64,000 bases of DNA from Nocardioides gansuensis (lineage in GTDB: Bacteria; Actinomycetota; Actinomycetes; Propionibacteriales; Nocardioidaceae), in contig NZ_QDGZ01000008.1 in NCBI RefSeq assembly GCF_003076135.1, positions 1-64,000 on the forward strand. Direction: 5' to 3'. The notes under the pieces are model-generated. The model was not told where the DNA came from. It did no database searches and saw only the letters and a list, made by a program, of their open reading frames with translations. The position numbers and the translations under genes are program-made. Positions 24,237 through 32,961 of the stretch are shown in pieces (the first letter of the stretch is position 1; every line of letters begins with the position of its first letter).

Positions 24237-26861
24237 TCAGTCGCTGGTGGGCGCCAGCTCCGCCTGGACGGAGATGTCCGTGGCGTCCTCGACCGTCGTG
24301 AAGACGAGCTCGCCGGTGATCCTGCCGGCGCGCTTGAGGTCGTCGGCGGCGCTCTCGACGGCGGCGATCCCGTCCGCGGGGCCCGAGACCTCGACCCGCG
24401 AGAGCTCCGCGCGCATGGACGCCTTGGCCTGCGACTTGGCGCCGCGGATGCCGATCAGCGCGGCGGCGACCGCGTCGACGACCGCGGGGTCAGCCGCAGC
24501 GGCGGCTCCCAGGTCGGCGGCCGTCGGCCACGACGCGGTGTGCACCGAGCCCTCCTGCCACCACGACCAGACCTCCTCGGTCACGTAGGGCAGGAACGGC
24601 GCCAGCAGCCGGAGCTGGACGTGCAGCGCGATCGCCAGGGTCGCCTTCGCCGAGGCCGTCGCGGCGCCACCGTCGGCGTCGTAGGCCCGCTCCTTGACCA
24701 GCTCGAGGAAATCGTCGCAGAACTCCCAGAAGAACTTCTCGGTGACCTCGAGCGCGGTGGTGTAGTCGTAGGCATCGAAGGCCTCCGTCGCCTTGCGGGT
24801 CACGACCTCGAGACGACCCAGCAGGGCGCAGTCGATCGGCTCGCTGACGGCGAAGTGGTCGAGCGAGGAGGCCCCGACGTTGCCGAGGACGAACTTCGAG
24901 GCGTTGAGGACCTTCATGGCCAGTCGCCGGCCGACCTTCATCTGCGACTCGTCGAAGGGCGAGTCCAGGCCCGGCCGGGCGATGGCGGCCCGCCAGCGGA
25001 CGGCGTCCGCGCCGTACTTGGCGAGGATCTCGTCGGGGACGATCGCGTTGCCCTTGGACTTGGACATCTTCTTGCGGTCCTTGTCCACGATGAAGCCGGA
25101 GATCATCGCGGTGTGCCACGGCACGACCCCGTGCTCGAAGTGGGACCGGACCACGCGGCTGAACAGCCAGGTGCGGATGATCTCGTGCGCGTGCGTGCAC
25201 AGGTCCATCGGGAAGACGCGGCCGAAGAGGTCCTCGTCCTCGAGCCAGCCGCCCGCGATCTGGGGGGTGAGCGAGGACGTGGCCCAGGTGTCCATCACGT
25301 CCGGGTCGCCGACGAAGCCCCCGGGCTTGCCGCGCTGGTCCTCGTCGTAGCCGCGTGGTGCGTGGGTCGACGGGTCGATCGGCAGCTCCGCCTCGCTCGG
25401 CAGCAGCGGGTGGGCGTAGTCGGGCTCGCCCTCGGCGTCGAGGGGGTACCAGACCGGGAAGGGGATGCCGAAGAAGCGCTGGCGGCTGATCAGCCAGTCG
25501 CCGTTGAGGCCGCCGACCCAGTTGTCGTAGCGGTGCCGCATGTGCGGGGGCAGCCAGTCGATCTCGGCGCCGCGCTCGATCATCTCCTTGCGCAGGCCGG
25601 CGTCGCGTCCGCCGTTGCGGATGTACCACTGGCGGGTGGCGACGATCTCGAGCGGCTTGTCGCCCTTCTCGTAGAAGTTCGCCATCCGCTGGGTGGGCGT
25701 CGGGTCGCCGACCAGGTCCCCGGAGGCGCGCAGCAGGGCCACCATCGCCTCGCGCGCGCTGAAGGTGGTCTTGCCGGCCAGCTCGGCGTACGCCGTGGCA
25801 GCAGGCTCGGCCGCCAGCCACTCCGGGGTCTCGCGGAGCAGCCGCCCGTCGCGGCCCACGACCATGCGGACCGGCAGTTGCAGCTCACGCCACCACATCA
25901 CGTCGGTGAGGTCACCGAACGTGCAGCACATCGCGATGCCGGCACCCTTGTCGGGCTCGGCCGCGGCATGCGCGAGGACCGGGATCTCGACGCCGAAGAC
26001 CGGCGAGGTGACGGTGGTGCCGAACAGCCCGGTGTAGCGCTCGTCGTCGGGGTGGGCGATCAGCGCGACGACGGCCGGGATCAGCTCCGGGCGGGTCGTC
26101 TCGATGTGGACCGGGCTGCCGTCGGGCTTGTGGAAGGCGACGCGGTGGTAGTGGCCGGGGTAGTCGCGCGCCTCGAGCTCGGCCTGGGCGACCGCCGTCT
26201 GGAAGGTGACGTCCCAGAGGGTCGGAGCCTCCTGAAGGTAGGCCTCGCCCCGGGCGAAGTTGCGCAGGAACGCGGTCTGGCTGACCTTCTGGGCCTTCCG
26301 GCCGACGGTGGTGTAGCTGATGTCCCAGTCGACGGAGAGGCCGAGCGTGCGCCAGAGCTGCTCGAAGATCTTCTCGTCCTCCTCCACCAGCCGCTCGCAC
26401 AGCTCGATGAAGTTGGGCCTGCTGATCGGGATCTGCTTCTTAGGGTCCGGCTTCTCGGGCGGGGTGAAGTCCGCGTCGTACGGCAGGCTCGGGTCGCAGC
26501 GGACGCCGAAGTAGTTCTGGACGCGGCGCTCGGTCGGCAGGCCGTTGTCGTCCCAGCCCATCGGGTAGAAGACCGACTTGCCTGCCATCCGCTGGTAGCG
26601 GGCGATCAGGTCGGTGTGGGTGTAGGAGAAGACGTGGCCCACATGCAGGCTGCCGCTGACGGTGGGCGGGGGCGTGTCGATGGAGTAGACGTCCTCGCGG
26701 GGCTTCGTGCGGTCGAAGGCGTAGGTGCGCCGCTCCTTCCAGCGCGCTGCCCAGGTGTCCTCGAGCCCCTCCAGCGCCGGTTTGTCCGGTACGACGACGG
26801 CAGGAGCATTCGTCGTCGTGGGCTGTGCCCCGGATTGGGTCGGCGTGGGGGTCTCATTCAT
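24237..26861 (-). CDS. valS: Valyl-tRNA synthetase
   Basis: An 874-residue class I synthetase that charges tRNA-Val. The HIGH equivalent is in SGSLHVGHVFSYTHTD, the KMSKS motif in DRKKMSKSKGNAIVPDE, and an editing (CP1) domain lies between them (for example TTRPELIPAVVALIAHPDD). The C terminus lacks the long coiled-coil arm seen in many ValRS proteins and ends with a short beta/helix domain, the shorter actinobacterial form. It is in the conserved place before folC, but on the opposite strand to folC and with two accessory genes between. Confidence 0.96.
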   Translation of the reverse strand: MNETPTPTQSGAQPTTTNAPAVVVPDKPALEGLEDTWAARWKERRTYAFDRTKPREDVYSIDTPPPTVSGSLHVGHVFSYTHTDLIARYQRMAGKSVFYPMGWDDNGLPTERRVQNYFGVRCDPSLPYDADFTPPEKPDPKKQIPISRPNFIELCERLVEEDEKIFEQLWRTLGLSVDWDISYTTVGRKAQKVSQTAFLRNFARGEAYLQEAPTLWDVTFQTAVAQAELEARDYPGHYHRVAFHKPDGSPVHIETTRPELIPAVVALIAHPDDERYTGLFGTTVTSPVFGVEIPVLAHAAAEPDKGAGIAMCCTFGDLTDVMWWRELQLPVRMVVGRDGRLLRETPEWLAAEPAATAYAELAGKTTFSAREAMVALLRASGDLVGDPTPTQRMANFYEKGDKPLEIVATRQWYIRNGGRDAGLRKEMIERGAEIDWLPPHMRHRYDNWVGGLNGDWLISRQRFFGIPFPVWYPLDAEGEPDYAHPLLPSEAELPIDPSTHAPRGYDEDQRGKPGGFVGDPDVMDTWATSSLTPQIAGGWLEDEDLFGRVFPMDLCTHAHEIIRTWLFSRVVRSHFEHGVVPWHTAMISGFIVDKDRKKMSKSKGNAIVPDEILAKYGADAVRWRAAIARPGLDSPFDESQMKVGRRLAMKVLNASKFVLGNVGASSLDHFAVSEPIDCALLGRLEVVTRKATEAFDAYDYTTALEVTEKFFWEFCDDFLELVKERAYDADGGAATASAKATLAIALHVQLRLLAPFLPYVTEEVWSWWQEGSVHTASWPTAADLGAAAAADPAVVDAVAAALIGIRGAKSQAKASMRAELSRVEVSGPADGIAAVESAADDLKRAGRITGELVFTTVEDATDISVQAELAPTSD

Positions 26862-26939
26862 GCGCCTGAGTCTAGGAGTGTGCTCCGGAGCCGCGGAAAG
26901 CAGTTCCTCCCGTGGTCACGGCTCGCCTAGCGTGCGGTC

Positions 26940-27827
26940 ATGGAGCTGGAGTTCTTCGACGTCCCGCGCCCCTTCCTGGCGGCGGCCGGTGACCTGCTGG
27001 CCGCCGATCCGGTGCTGGGCACGGTGGTCGCGACCGTCTCCGAGCGCCTGGCCCGGGAGCTGGACGAGGGGATCGGGCTCGAGGCGGCGCACCCGCGGTG
27101 GTGGGTCGTCGCCCGGGACGGCTCCGAGGTCGTCGGCTGCGGGATGCGGACGGCTCCCTTCCAGCCACACCCCGCGTTCCTGCTGCCCATGCCCGACGAG
27201 GCCGCGCTGCTGCTGGCGCGTGCCGTGCACGAGCGGGGCGAGGAGCTGCGCGGCGTCAACGGTGCGCTGCCGGCGTCCCGCGTGTGTGCCGATGAGCTCG
27301 CGCGGCTGACCGGCGGCCGGGTCGAGGTCGCGCAGCACACCCGGCTGCACGAGGCCACGTCGATCGAGCATCCACCGCTGCGGCCGGGCTCGCTCCGGCT
27401 CGCCAGGCCCGAGGAGGTGGAGCTGTGCCTGACCTGGTTCGAGGCGTTCGGGCGGGACGCCGACGAGCAGGCGGGACGCGAGCCCGGCTCGATGCACGAG
27501 CTCACCGACGACGTCGAGTCGATGGGCCGGCGCATCGCCGGTGGCCGCATCTGGCTCTGGGTCGACGAGGACGACCGGCCGGTCCACCTCACCGGCGCCA
27601 ACGACCCGGCCTTCGGAGTGGCGCGGATCGGTCCGGTCTACACGCCGCCCGAGCACCGGGGACTGGGCTATGCCAGCGCCGCCGTCGCGCAGGTCTCGCA
27701 GCGCCTCCTCGACGCCGGGGCCCGGGTCTGCCTGTTCACCGACCAGGCCAACCCCGTCAGCAACAAGGTCTACGAGCGGATCGGCTACGAGCCGGTCGTC
27801 GACATGGCCAACCTCACCGTCGTCTGA
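26940..27827 (+). CDS. GNAT-family N-acetyltransferase
   Basis: A 295-residue protein. The C-terminal ~130 residues are a GNAT domain: strand ARIGPVYTPPEHRGLGYASA holds the acetyl-CoA pyrophosphate loop (HRGLGYAS), and ends in ARVCLFTDQANPVSNKVYER then IGYEPV. The N-terminal half is a second, weaker GNAT-like unit, which is common in two-domain GNAT proteins. The substrate is unknown. It is divergent from valS and its stop is 4 bases from the stop of the Nudix remnant. Confidence 0.85.
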   Translation: MELEFFDVPRPFLAAAGDLLAADPVLGTVVATVSERLARELDEGIGLEAAHPRWWVVARDGSEVVGCGMRTAPFQPHPAFLLPMPDEAALLLARAVHERGEELRGVNGALPASRVCADELARLTGGRVEVAQHTRLHEATSIEHPPLRPGSLRLARPEEVELCLTWFEAFGRDADEQAGREPGSMHELTDDVESMGRRIAGGRIWLWVDEDDRPVHLTGANDPAFGVARIGPVYTPPEHRGLGYASAAVAQVSQRLLDAGARVCLFTDQANPVSNKVYERIGYEPVVDMANLTVV

Positions 27828-27831
27828 CGCG

Positions 27832-28199
27832 TCATCGGGGGCGTGCCGCCCCCCAGGCGCTGAGGGCGGCGTCGACCAGTCCCACACGCGGCAGCCGCGC
27901 GACCTCGTCGAGGTGGAGCCACTGCGCGTGGTCGGTGGTGCCTCCCACCTCGGTCGTGCCGAGGGTCCCGCCCGTGACCCGGGCGCTGAACAACACCCGG
28001 ACGTGCTTGGCGGGCCGCGCCCGTTCGGGCTGGTGCGCTCGTGGCTCGCCTTCGTCCAGGTGTCGACCGCGAGGACCGGCCCGAGCACCACGTGCAGGCC
28101 GGTCTCCTCGAAGCACTCGCGGACCGCGGCCTCCTCGACCGTCTCGTCGAAGTCCACCGGGGGAGGGTAGGTGACCGGGCCATAGACTGGCGACGCCAT
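27832..28199 (-). pseudogene. Nudix hydrolase remnant: truncated and frameshifted
   Basis: The minus strand reads VDFDETVEEAAVRECFEETG, a clear Nudix box from its acidic turn onward, then LHVVLGPVLAVDTWTKASHE. The frame then breaks near 28010-28025 and continues one frame over as KHVRVLFSARVTGGTLGTTE and WLHLDEVARLPRVGLVDAAL, the normal C-terminal half. The roughly 45 N-terminal residues that should precede the box (first strands and GG of the box) are missing; the region where they should lie is occupied by the folC start. Two independent lesions make a real pseudogene likelier than a sequencing slip. Confidence 0.7.
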
Positions 28200-29556
28200 G
28201 ACAGACACCCCCGCTCCCCGCCCCGCCGAGACCGTTGCCGAGGCGGAGGACGCGCTCCTCTCCCGCTGGCCAGAGACCCGCCTCGAGCCGAGCCTGGATC
28301 GCATCCGGGCGTTCACCGAGCTGCTCGGCGACCCGCAGCGCTCGTTCCGGGTCATCCACCTGACCGGCACCAACGGCAAGACGTCCACGAGCCGGATGAT
28401 CGACACTCTGCTGCGTGCGCTCGACCTGCGTACGGGCCGGTTCACGAGCCCGCACGTGGAGCGGATGAGCGAGCGCATCAGCGTCGACGGCGAGCCGCTC
28501 TCGGACGAGGAGTTCGTGCGCGCCTTCAACGACGTCGCGCCGTACACCCACCTCGTCGACGCCGAGCAGGACCATCCGCTGAGCTTCTTCGAGACCGTCG
28601 TGGGGATGGCCTACGCCGCGTTCGCGGACGCGCCGGTCGACGTGGCCGTCGTCGAGGTCGGCATGGGTGGCTCGTGGGACGCCACCAACGTCGCCGACGC
28701 CGACGTCGCCGTGGTGCTGCCGGTGGCGATCGACCACGCGAAGTACCTCGGTGAGTCCGTCACCGACATCGCCCGCGAGAAGGCCGGCATCATCAAGTCC
28801 GGCTCGATCGCGGTGCTCGCCCAGCAGGAGCCCGCCGTGGCGGCCCTGCTGCTCGAGCGGGTTGCCGAGGTCGGCGCCACGGCCGCACGCGAGGGCGTCG
28901 AGTTCGGCGTCGTCTCTCGGCTGCCCGCCGTCGGTGGCCAGGTCGTGTCCCTGCAGGGCCTGCGGGCGAGGTACGACGAGGTGTTCCTGCCGCTGCACGG
29001 CGCGCACCAGGCCCAGAACGCCGCGGTGGCGCTCGCCGCCGTCGAGGCCTTCGCGGGCGACCAGCCGCTCGGCGAGGACGTCGTGCGCGCCGCGTTCGCG
29101 GAGGTGACGTCACCGGGTCGGCTCGAGGTCGTGCGCCGGAGCCCCACGATCGTGCTCGACGCCGCGCACAACCCGCACGGAGCCCGCGCCACCGCGGCGG
29201 CTCTGGAGGACTCGTTCGCCTTCGAGCCGCTCATCGGCGTGGTCGGCGTGATGAACGACAAGGACTACGAGGGCGTCCTCGCCGAGCTCGAGTCGGTGCT
29301 CGCGCACGTCGTGGTCACCCAGAACTCCACGCCCCGCGCCATGCCGGCCCGCGAGCTGGCCCGCGCCGCGGTCGAGGTGTTCGGCCAGGACCGCGTCACC
29401 GTCGAGCCGAGCCTGGCCGACGCGATCGACAAGGCGGCCACCCTCGCCGAGGAAGGGGAGGCCATAGGCTCCTCCATCGGTGCGGGAGCCGTGCTGGTCA
29501 CGGGCTCGGTCGTCACCGTCGGCGAGGCCCGCTCCCTGCTGAAGGTGCGCTCGTGA
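28198..29556 (+). CDS. folC: Folylpolyglutamate synthase / dihydrofolate synthase
   Basis: A 452-residue Mur-ligase-fold enzyme that adds glutamate to folates, and often to dihydropteroate. The P-loop is HLTGTNGKTSTSRM near residue 60. Other signatures are FTSPHVERMSERI, VVEVGMGGSWDATN (acidic metal-binding) and LDAAHNPHGARA in the C-terminal domain. The stop shares GTGA with the DUF4233 start, a standard actinobacterial pairing. Confidence 0.96.
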   Translation: MTDTPAPRPAETVAEAEDALLSRWPETRLEPSLDRIRAFTELLGDPQRSFRVIHLTGTNGKTSTSRMIDTLLRALDLRTGRFTSPHVERMSERISVDGEPLSDEEFVRAFNDVAPYTHLVDAEQDHPLSFFETVVGMAYAAFADAPVDVAVVEVGMGGSWDATNVADADVAVVLPVAIDHAKYLGESVTDIAREKAGIIKSGSIAVLAQQEPAVAALLLERVAEVGATAAREGVEFGVVSRLPAVGGQVVSLQGLRARYDEVFLPLHGAHQAQNAAVALAAVEAFAGDQPLGEDVVRAAFAEVTSPGRLEVVRRSPTIVLDAAHNPHGARATAAALEDSFAFEPLIGVVGVMNDKDYEGVLAELESVLAHVVVTQNSTPRAMPARELARAAVEVFGQDRVTVEPSLADAIDKAATLAEEGEAIGSSIGAGAVLVTGSVVTVGEARSLLKVRS

Positions 29557-29924
29557 GCTCACCCCGCCGCGGCATGTGCGCGGCCGTGCTGTGCCTCGAG
29601 GCGATCACGCTCGGCCTCACCACGCCGGTGATGATCACTGTGGCCGGCGTGGCCAGGCCCACCGCGCTCGTCGTGGGCATCGGTCTCTGCCTGGCCTGCC
29701 TGCTGCTCTCCGGGATGCTGCGCGCCGAGTGGGCCTACAAGGCCGGCTGGGCGGTCCAGGTCGCGGCCGTCGCGCTCGGCTTCGTCGTGCCGATGATGTT
29801 CGTCCTCGGCCTCATCTTCGCCATCCTGTGGGGCTCGGCCGACCACCTCGGGCGCAGGATCGAGCGCGAGCGCGCGGCGGCCTGGGCGGCGTACGAGGCC
29901 GAGCAGGGCGACCAGGCCTCCTAG
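29553..29924 (+). CDS. DUF4233 membrane protein
   Basis: A 123-residue protein with three to four hydrophobic spans (AAVLCLEAITLGLTTPVMIT, ALVVGIGLCLACLLLSGML, VQVAAVALGFVVPMMFVLGL) and a charged C-terminal tail RRIERERAAAWAAYEAEQ. It belongs to the DUF4233 group that sits between folC and ndk in many actinobacteria. The GTG start overlaps folC by 4 bases. In most relatives ndk follows directly; here a 6-kb block intervenes. Confidence 0.88.
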   Translation: MSSPRRGMCAAVLCLEAITLGLTTPVMITVAGVARPTALVVGIGLCLACLLLSGMLRAEWAYKAGWAVQVAAVALGFVVPMMFVLGLIFAILWGSADHLGRRIERERAAAWAAYEAEQGDQAS

Positions 29925-31258
29925 CCCCCGGCCAGGCTCCCCGCCAGCACCCGGAGCGCCTCGTCGAGCTGCTCGTCGGTCGCTCCTCCGAAGCCGACCA
30001 CCAGCCCGGTGAGCCGGGCCGTCCGGCAGTAGTCGCCCAGCAGGTTGACCCGGAAGCCGGCCGCTTCGGCAGCGGCGCAGGCACGGACGGCGGTTGCGTG
30101 TGGCAGCAGCCACGTGGAGTACATGCCGGCAACCGGCCCTGCCAGCTCGGCGTACGGCGACAGTGCGGCGACCACGCGAGGCGCCCGGTCGGCGTAGGTC
30201 CGCCGGGCGCTGCGCACGACCGCGTCGACGTAGCCGTCGCGCAGCAACGCGACCATGGCCCGCTGGACCGGCCAGGGCGGCGCGTCGTGGGTCACCAGCC
30301 GGTGCCGGTCCACCGCCTCGCGGAGGTGCGGAGGGACCACCATCCAGCCCAGTCGCAGGGAGGGCAGGACCGATTTCGACGCCGTGCCGAGGTAGGCGAC
30401 CGTGTCGGGGTCGAGAGTGCTGAGGGCCGGCACCGGGGCCACGTCGTAGCGGAACTCGGAGTCGTAGTCGTCCTCGACGACCAGCGCCCCGTCGCGGCGC
30501 GCCGTCGCCAGCAGGGTGAGCCGGTCGTCGGCCGGCATCACCCGGCCCAGCGGGTGCTGGTGCGCCGGCGTCACATACGCCGCGCTGCAGTCGCCCAGAT
30601 CGGTCACGGGCTCCAGTGCCGGGAGGTCGCGCACCTCGCGGCCGGTCTCCCGCACGGTCAGCACCGCAGCGCGGTAGCCCGGGTCCTCGATCGCGACGGG
30701 TCCGCGGGGAAGGGCCGCGAGCAGGTGGCGCAGGCCCGCCGATGTCCCGGCGGTGACCAGCACGTCGCCGGGGTCGACGACGAGGCCGCGCGTGCGCCCG
30801 AGCCGCTCGGCGAGCAGGGTGCGCAGCTCCGGAAGCCCCTGCGGATCGTCGTACCCCCGCGGCGGCGCCGCCGCCGACACCTCGCGCCAGGCCCGCCGCC
30901 ACGCTGCGGCGTGGCGGGTGTCGATCCAGGGCGTGCCGGCGTCAAGGGGGACGAGCGGCCTGGCGGCCGCAGGAGTACGGCGCGGGCGCGGGGCCGCCGC
31001 GCCGGTGATCGGCCCGCCGGCCACCCAGCTGCCGGAGCCCTGCCTGGCCTCGAGCCAGCCCTCGGCGCGCAGCTGGTCCCACGCCTGCTCGATCACCGCA
31101 CGCGAGACGCCCAGCTCGGCGGCGAGCCGGCGCGTGCTCGGCAGGCGGGTGCCGGGGGCGAGGCCGCCGTCGAGCACCAGTCGGCGGACCTGGTCGGCCA
31201 GCTGGGTGCCCAGCGGGCGCGCCTCGGACCGGTCCAGGAGGACGGGGAGCGCGGGCAT
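29921..31258 (-). CDS. MocR/PdxR-type regulator (GntR domain fused to aminotransferase fold)
   Basis: A 445-residue regulator with a GntR winged helix at the N terminus (RLPSTRRLAAELGVSRAVIE) and a PLP-dependent aminotransferase-like domain with SKSVLPSLRLGWMV, where the Lys in TASKS is the PLP-binding residue. These proteins bind PLP as effector, and PdxR-type members control vitamin B6 genes. It is divergent from an FMN-binding oxidase-type gene (31328), which is the expected partner. The far upstream start of the open frame was rejected because GntR proteins begin just before this helix. Confidence 0.92.
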   Translation of the reverse strand: MPALPVLLDRSEARPLGTQLADQVRRLVLDGGLAPGTRLPSTRRLAAELGVSRAVIEQAWDQLRAEGWLEARQGSGSWVAGGPITGAAAPRPRRTPAAARPLVPLDAGTPWIDTRHAAAWRRAWREVSAAAPPRGYDDPQGLPELRTLLAERLGRTRGLVVDPGDVLVTAGTSAGLRHLLAALPRGPVAIEDPGYRAAVLTVRETGREVRDLPALEPVTDLGDCSAAYVTPAHQHPLGRVMPADDRLTLLATARRDGALVVEDDYDSEFRYDVAPVPALSTLDPDTVAYLGTASKSVLPSLRLGWMVVPPHLREAVDRHRLVTHDAPPWPVQRAMVALLRDGYVDAVVRSARRTYADRAPRVVAALSPYAELAGPVAGMYSTWLLPHATAVRACAAAEAAGFRVNLLGDYCRTARLTGLVVGFGGATDEQLDEALRVLAGSLAGG

Positions 31259-31259
31259 G

Positions 31260-31309
31260 AAGTGGCCTGTCAGAGTGGACGTGGATTGGCCCGTGTGCAT
31301 GGGCCACTT
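31260..31309. promoter_or_regulatory. Candidate operator between the MocR-type regulator and the PNPOx-like gene
   Basis: AAGTGGCC at 31260-31267 and its complement GGCCACTT at 31302-31309 flank a 34-base space, and a 20-base palindrome (TGGCCC...GGGCCA) fills 31287-31306. MocR-type regulators bind two such repeats in divergent control regions. Confidence 0.5.
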
Positions 31310-31327
31310 GTCGCCGAGGATCGTGCC

Positions 31328-32020
31328 ATGACGCTGACCGCCGACGCCAGGCCGCCGCTCGAGCCCACCGACCGCACCCGGGTCACCCGGGGTCGCAACC
31401 GCGCCGTGGCAGACCGGGCTCGCCTGATGGCCCTGCTGGACGACGCGCTGGTCGCGCATGTCGGCGTGGTCGTCGGGGAGCACCCGGTGGTGCTGCCGAC
31501 CGCGTTCGCCGTCGACCCGGCCGGGCCCGACGAGGGCGGCACGCTCTACCTCCACGGCTCCGTCGCCGCCCGCTGGCTCAGGGCGACCCGGGAGGCGACG
31601 GTGTGCGTCACCGTCACCGAGCTCGACGGGCTGGTGGCGGCCCGCTCGGCCTTCCACCACTCGATGAACTACCGCTCGGCGGTCGTCATCGGCACGGCCC
31701 GCCTCGTCGAGGGCGAGGATGAGCGGCAGCGCGCGCTGGACCTCATCGTCGACCACATGGTCCCGGGCCGCGCCGCGACGCTGCGGGCGAGCACGCGCAA
31801 GGAGCTCGCGGCGACCGCCGTGGTCGCCGTGCCGCTCCTCGAGGCGTCGATGAAGCAGCGCGCCGAAGGTCCGGTCGACGAGCCGGAGGACATCGCCACC
31901 GGCACCTGGGCGGGCGTGATCCCGCTGCGGCGCGTCGCCGGGCCGCCGCTGGCCGACGCCGACGCGACCGGGGCCGTGCCCGCCGACGTGCGCGCGCGGG
32001 CCGAGGGGCTCAACGGCTGA
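31328..32020 (+). CDS. PNPOx-like FMN-binding split-barrel protein
   Basis: A 230-residue protein of the pyridoxamine 5-phosphate oxidase-like superfamily (nitroimidazole-resistance branch). Strands include VAHVGVVVGEHPVVLPTAFA, GTLYLHGSVAARWLRA and AVVIGTARLVEGEDERQRAL, with a HHSMNYRSAV motif typical of FMN contact. It is divergent from the MocR-type regulator, so a role in PLP or flavin chemistry under its control is likely. Whether it oxidises pyridoxamine phosphate or uses another substrate is unclear, as the family is broad. Confidence 0.85.
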   Translation: MTLTADARPPLEPTDRTRVTRGRNRAVADRARLMALLDDALVAHVGVVVGEHPVVLPTAFAVDPAGPDEGGTLYLHGSVAARWLRATREATVCVTVTELDGLVAARSAFHHSMNYRSAVVIGTARLVEGEDERQRALDLIVDHMVPGRAATLRASTRKELAATAVVAVPLLEASMKQRAEGPVDEPEDIATGTWAGVIPLRRVAGPPLADADATGAVPADVRARAEGLNG

Positions 32021-32870
32021 CCAGCGCGAGCATCTCGTCGACGGCGGCGGCCGGGTCGGTCACCGGCGCCTGCACGTGCCGCACCACGCCGTCCTCGCCG
32101 ACCAGCAGGCTGACCCGCTTGAGCCGGTCGACGCCTGCCGTGCGGAAGACGGGCAGGCGGAGGGTGGTGGCCGCCCGGCCGTCCTGGTCGGAGGCCAGCA
32201 GGTAGGGGAGTCCGGCGTGCTCGGCGAAGCCGGCGAGCTGGTCGGGGCGCTGGGTGCTGACGCCGACCACCTGCACGCCCGCGGCGGTGAAGTCGTCGTG
32301 TGCCCTCGCGTAGGACAGGCACTCCAGGGTGCAGCCCCGGGCGCCGGGGATGTCGCCCCACCCGGGCGGATATCCGTGGGCATCCGGCGGCCAGGCGCCC
32401 GGGAAGAAGAACAGCACCGTCGGCCGGTCCGCGGGCAGGCGGACGGTGCCATCGTGGTGGTCGACCAGCTCGAGCGGGGGGAGGCGGGTGCCCGTCAGCC
32501 GCTCGAGCCGCTGCACCTCGGCGGTGGCGGGCGCCGCGCTGACCGAGCCGTCGCCCATCACGTGGCGGGTGCCGAACTCCTGCAGCGCGACCAGCACCGG
32601 AAGCAGTCCCTCGCCCTTCGCGGTCAGGACGTAGTCGTGGCGCGGTGGCCGGTCGGAGTAGGGGCGGCGCTCCAGGATGCCGTGCTCGACGAGCCGCGCC
32701 AGCTTCTCCGCGAGGGCACGGCGGCTGATGCCCAGCTCGTGGTGGAGGGCGTCGAAGCGGGTCACCCCGGCGGCGCACTCGCGCACGACCAGCAGCGTCT
32801 GCCAGTCGCCGACCACGCCCAGCGCCTGGGCGATGCCGCAGTCGGCGTCGGCGAGGTCCTCATGGCGCAC
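32010..32870 (-). CDS. HxlR-type regulator fused to a peroxiredoxin domain
   Basis: A 286-residue two-domain protein. Residues 1-105 are an HxlR-type winged helix (GISRRALAEKLARLVEHGIL, then a wing with RPPRHDYVLTAKGEG) with Cys11 in the N-terminal helix, the place where redox-sensing HxlR proteins carry their reactive Cys. Residues 115-286 are an AhpC/TSA-type thioredoxin fold: TVLFFFPGAW, then GARGCTLECLSYA with Cys180 and Cys184, and later HAGLPYLLASDQDGRAA. This puts sensor chemistry and DNA binding in one chain. It is divergent from an MFS exporter gene. A perfect inverted repeat lies inside its promoter. Function as a peroxide-sensing repressor is inferred. Confidence 0.88.
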   Translation of the reverse strand: MRHEDLADADCGIAQALGVVGDWQTLLVVRECAAGVTRFDALHHELGISRRALAEKLARLVEHGILERRPYSDRPPRHDYVLTAKGEGLLPVLVALQEFGTRHVMGDGSVSAAPATAEVQRLERLTGTRLPPLELVDHHDGTVRLPADRPTVLFFFPGAWPPDAHGYPPGWGDIPGARGCTLECLSYARAHDDFTAAGVQVVGVSTQRPDQLAGFAEHAGLPYLLASDQDGRAATTLRLPVFRTAGVDRLKRVSLLVGEDGVVRHVQAPVTDPAAAVDEMLALVSR

Positions 32871-32919
32871 GGGTGGCCTCCGGGGGAAGTCGGGTTGTCA
32901 GGGGGTCGCTCACCATGGT

Positions 32920-32948
32920 GGCATAGGGTTCCAATCTGGAACTGACAA
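32920..32948 (-). promoter_or_regulatory. Promoter with embedded operator for the HxlR-peroxiredoxin gene
   Basis: On the minus strand TTGTCA (32943-32948) and TATGCC (32920-32925) are separated by exactly 17 bases. Between them lies the perfect inverted repeat GTTCCAGATTGGAAC (32928-32942). A bound regulator would block this promoter, suggesting autoregulation, and could also affect the divergent MFS gene. Confidence 0.65.
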
Positions 32949-32961
32949 GTGAGGAGCGGGC

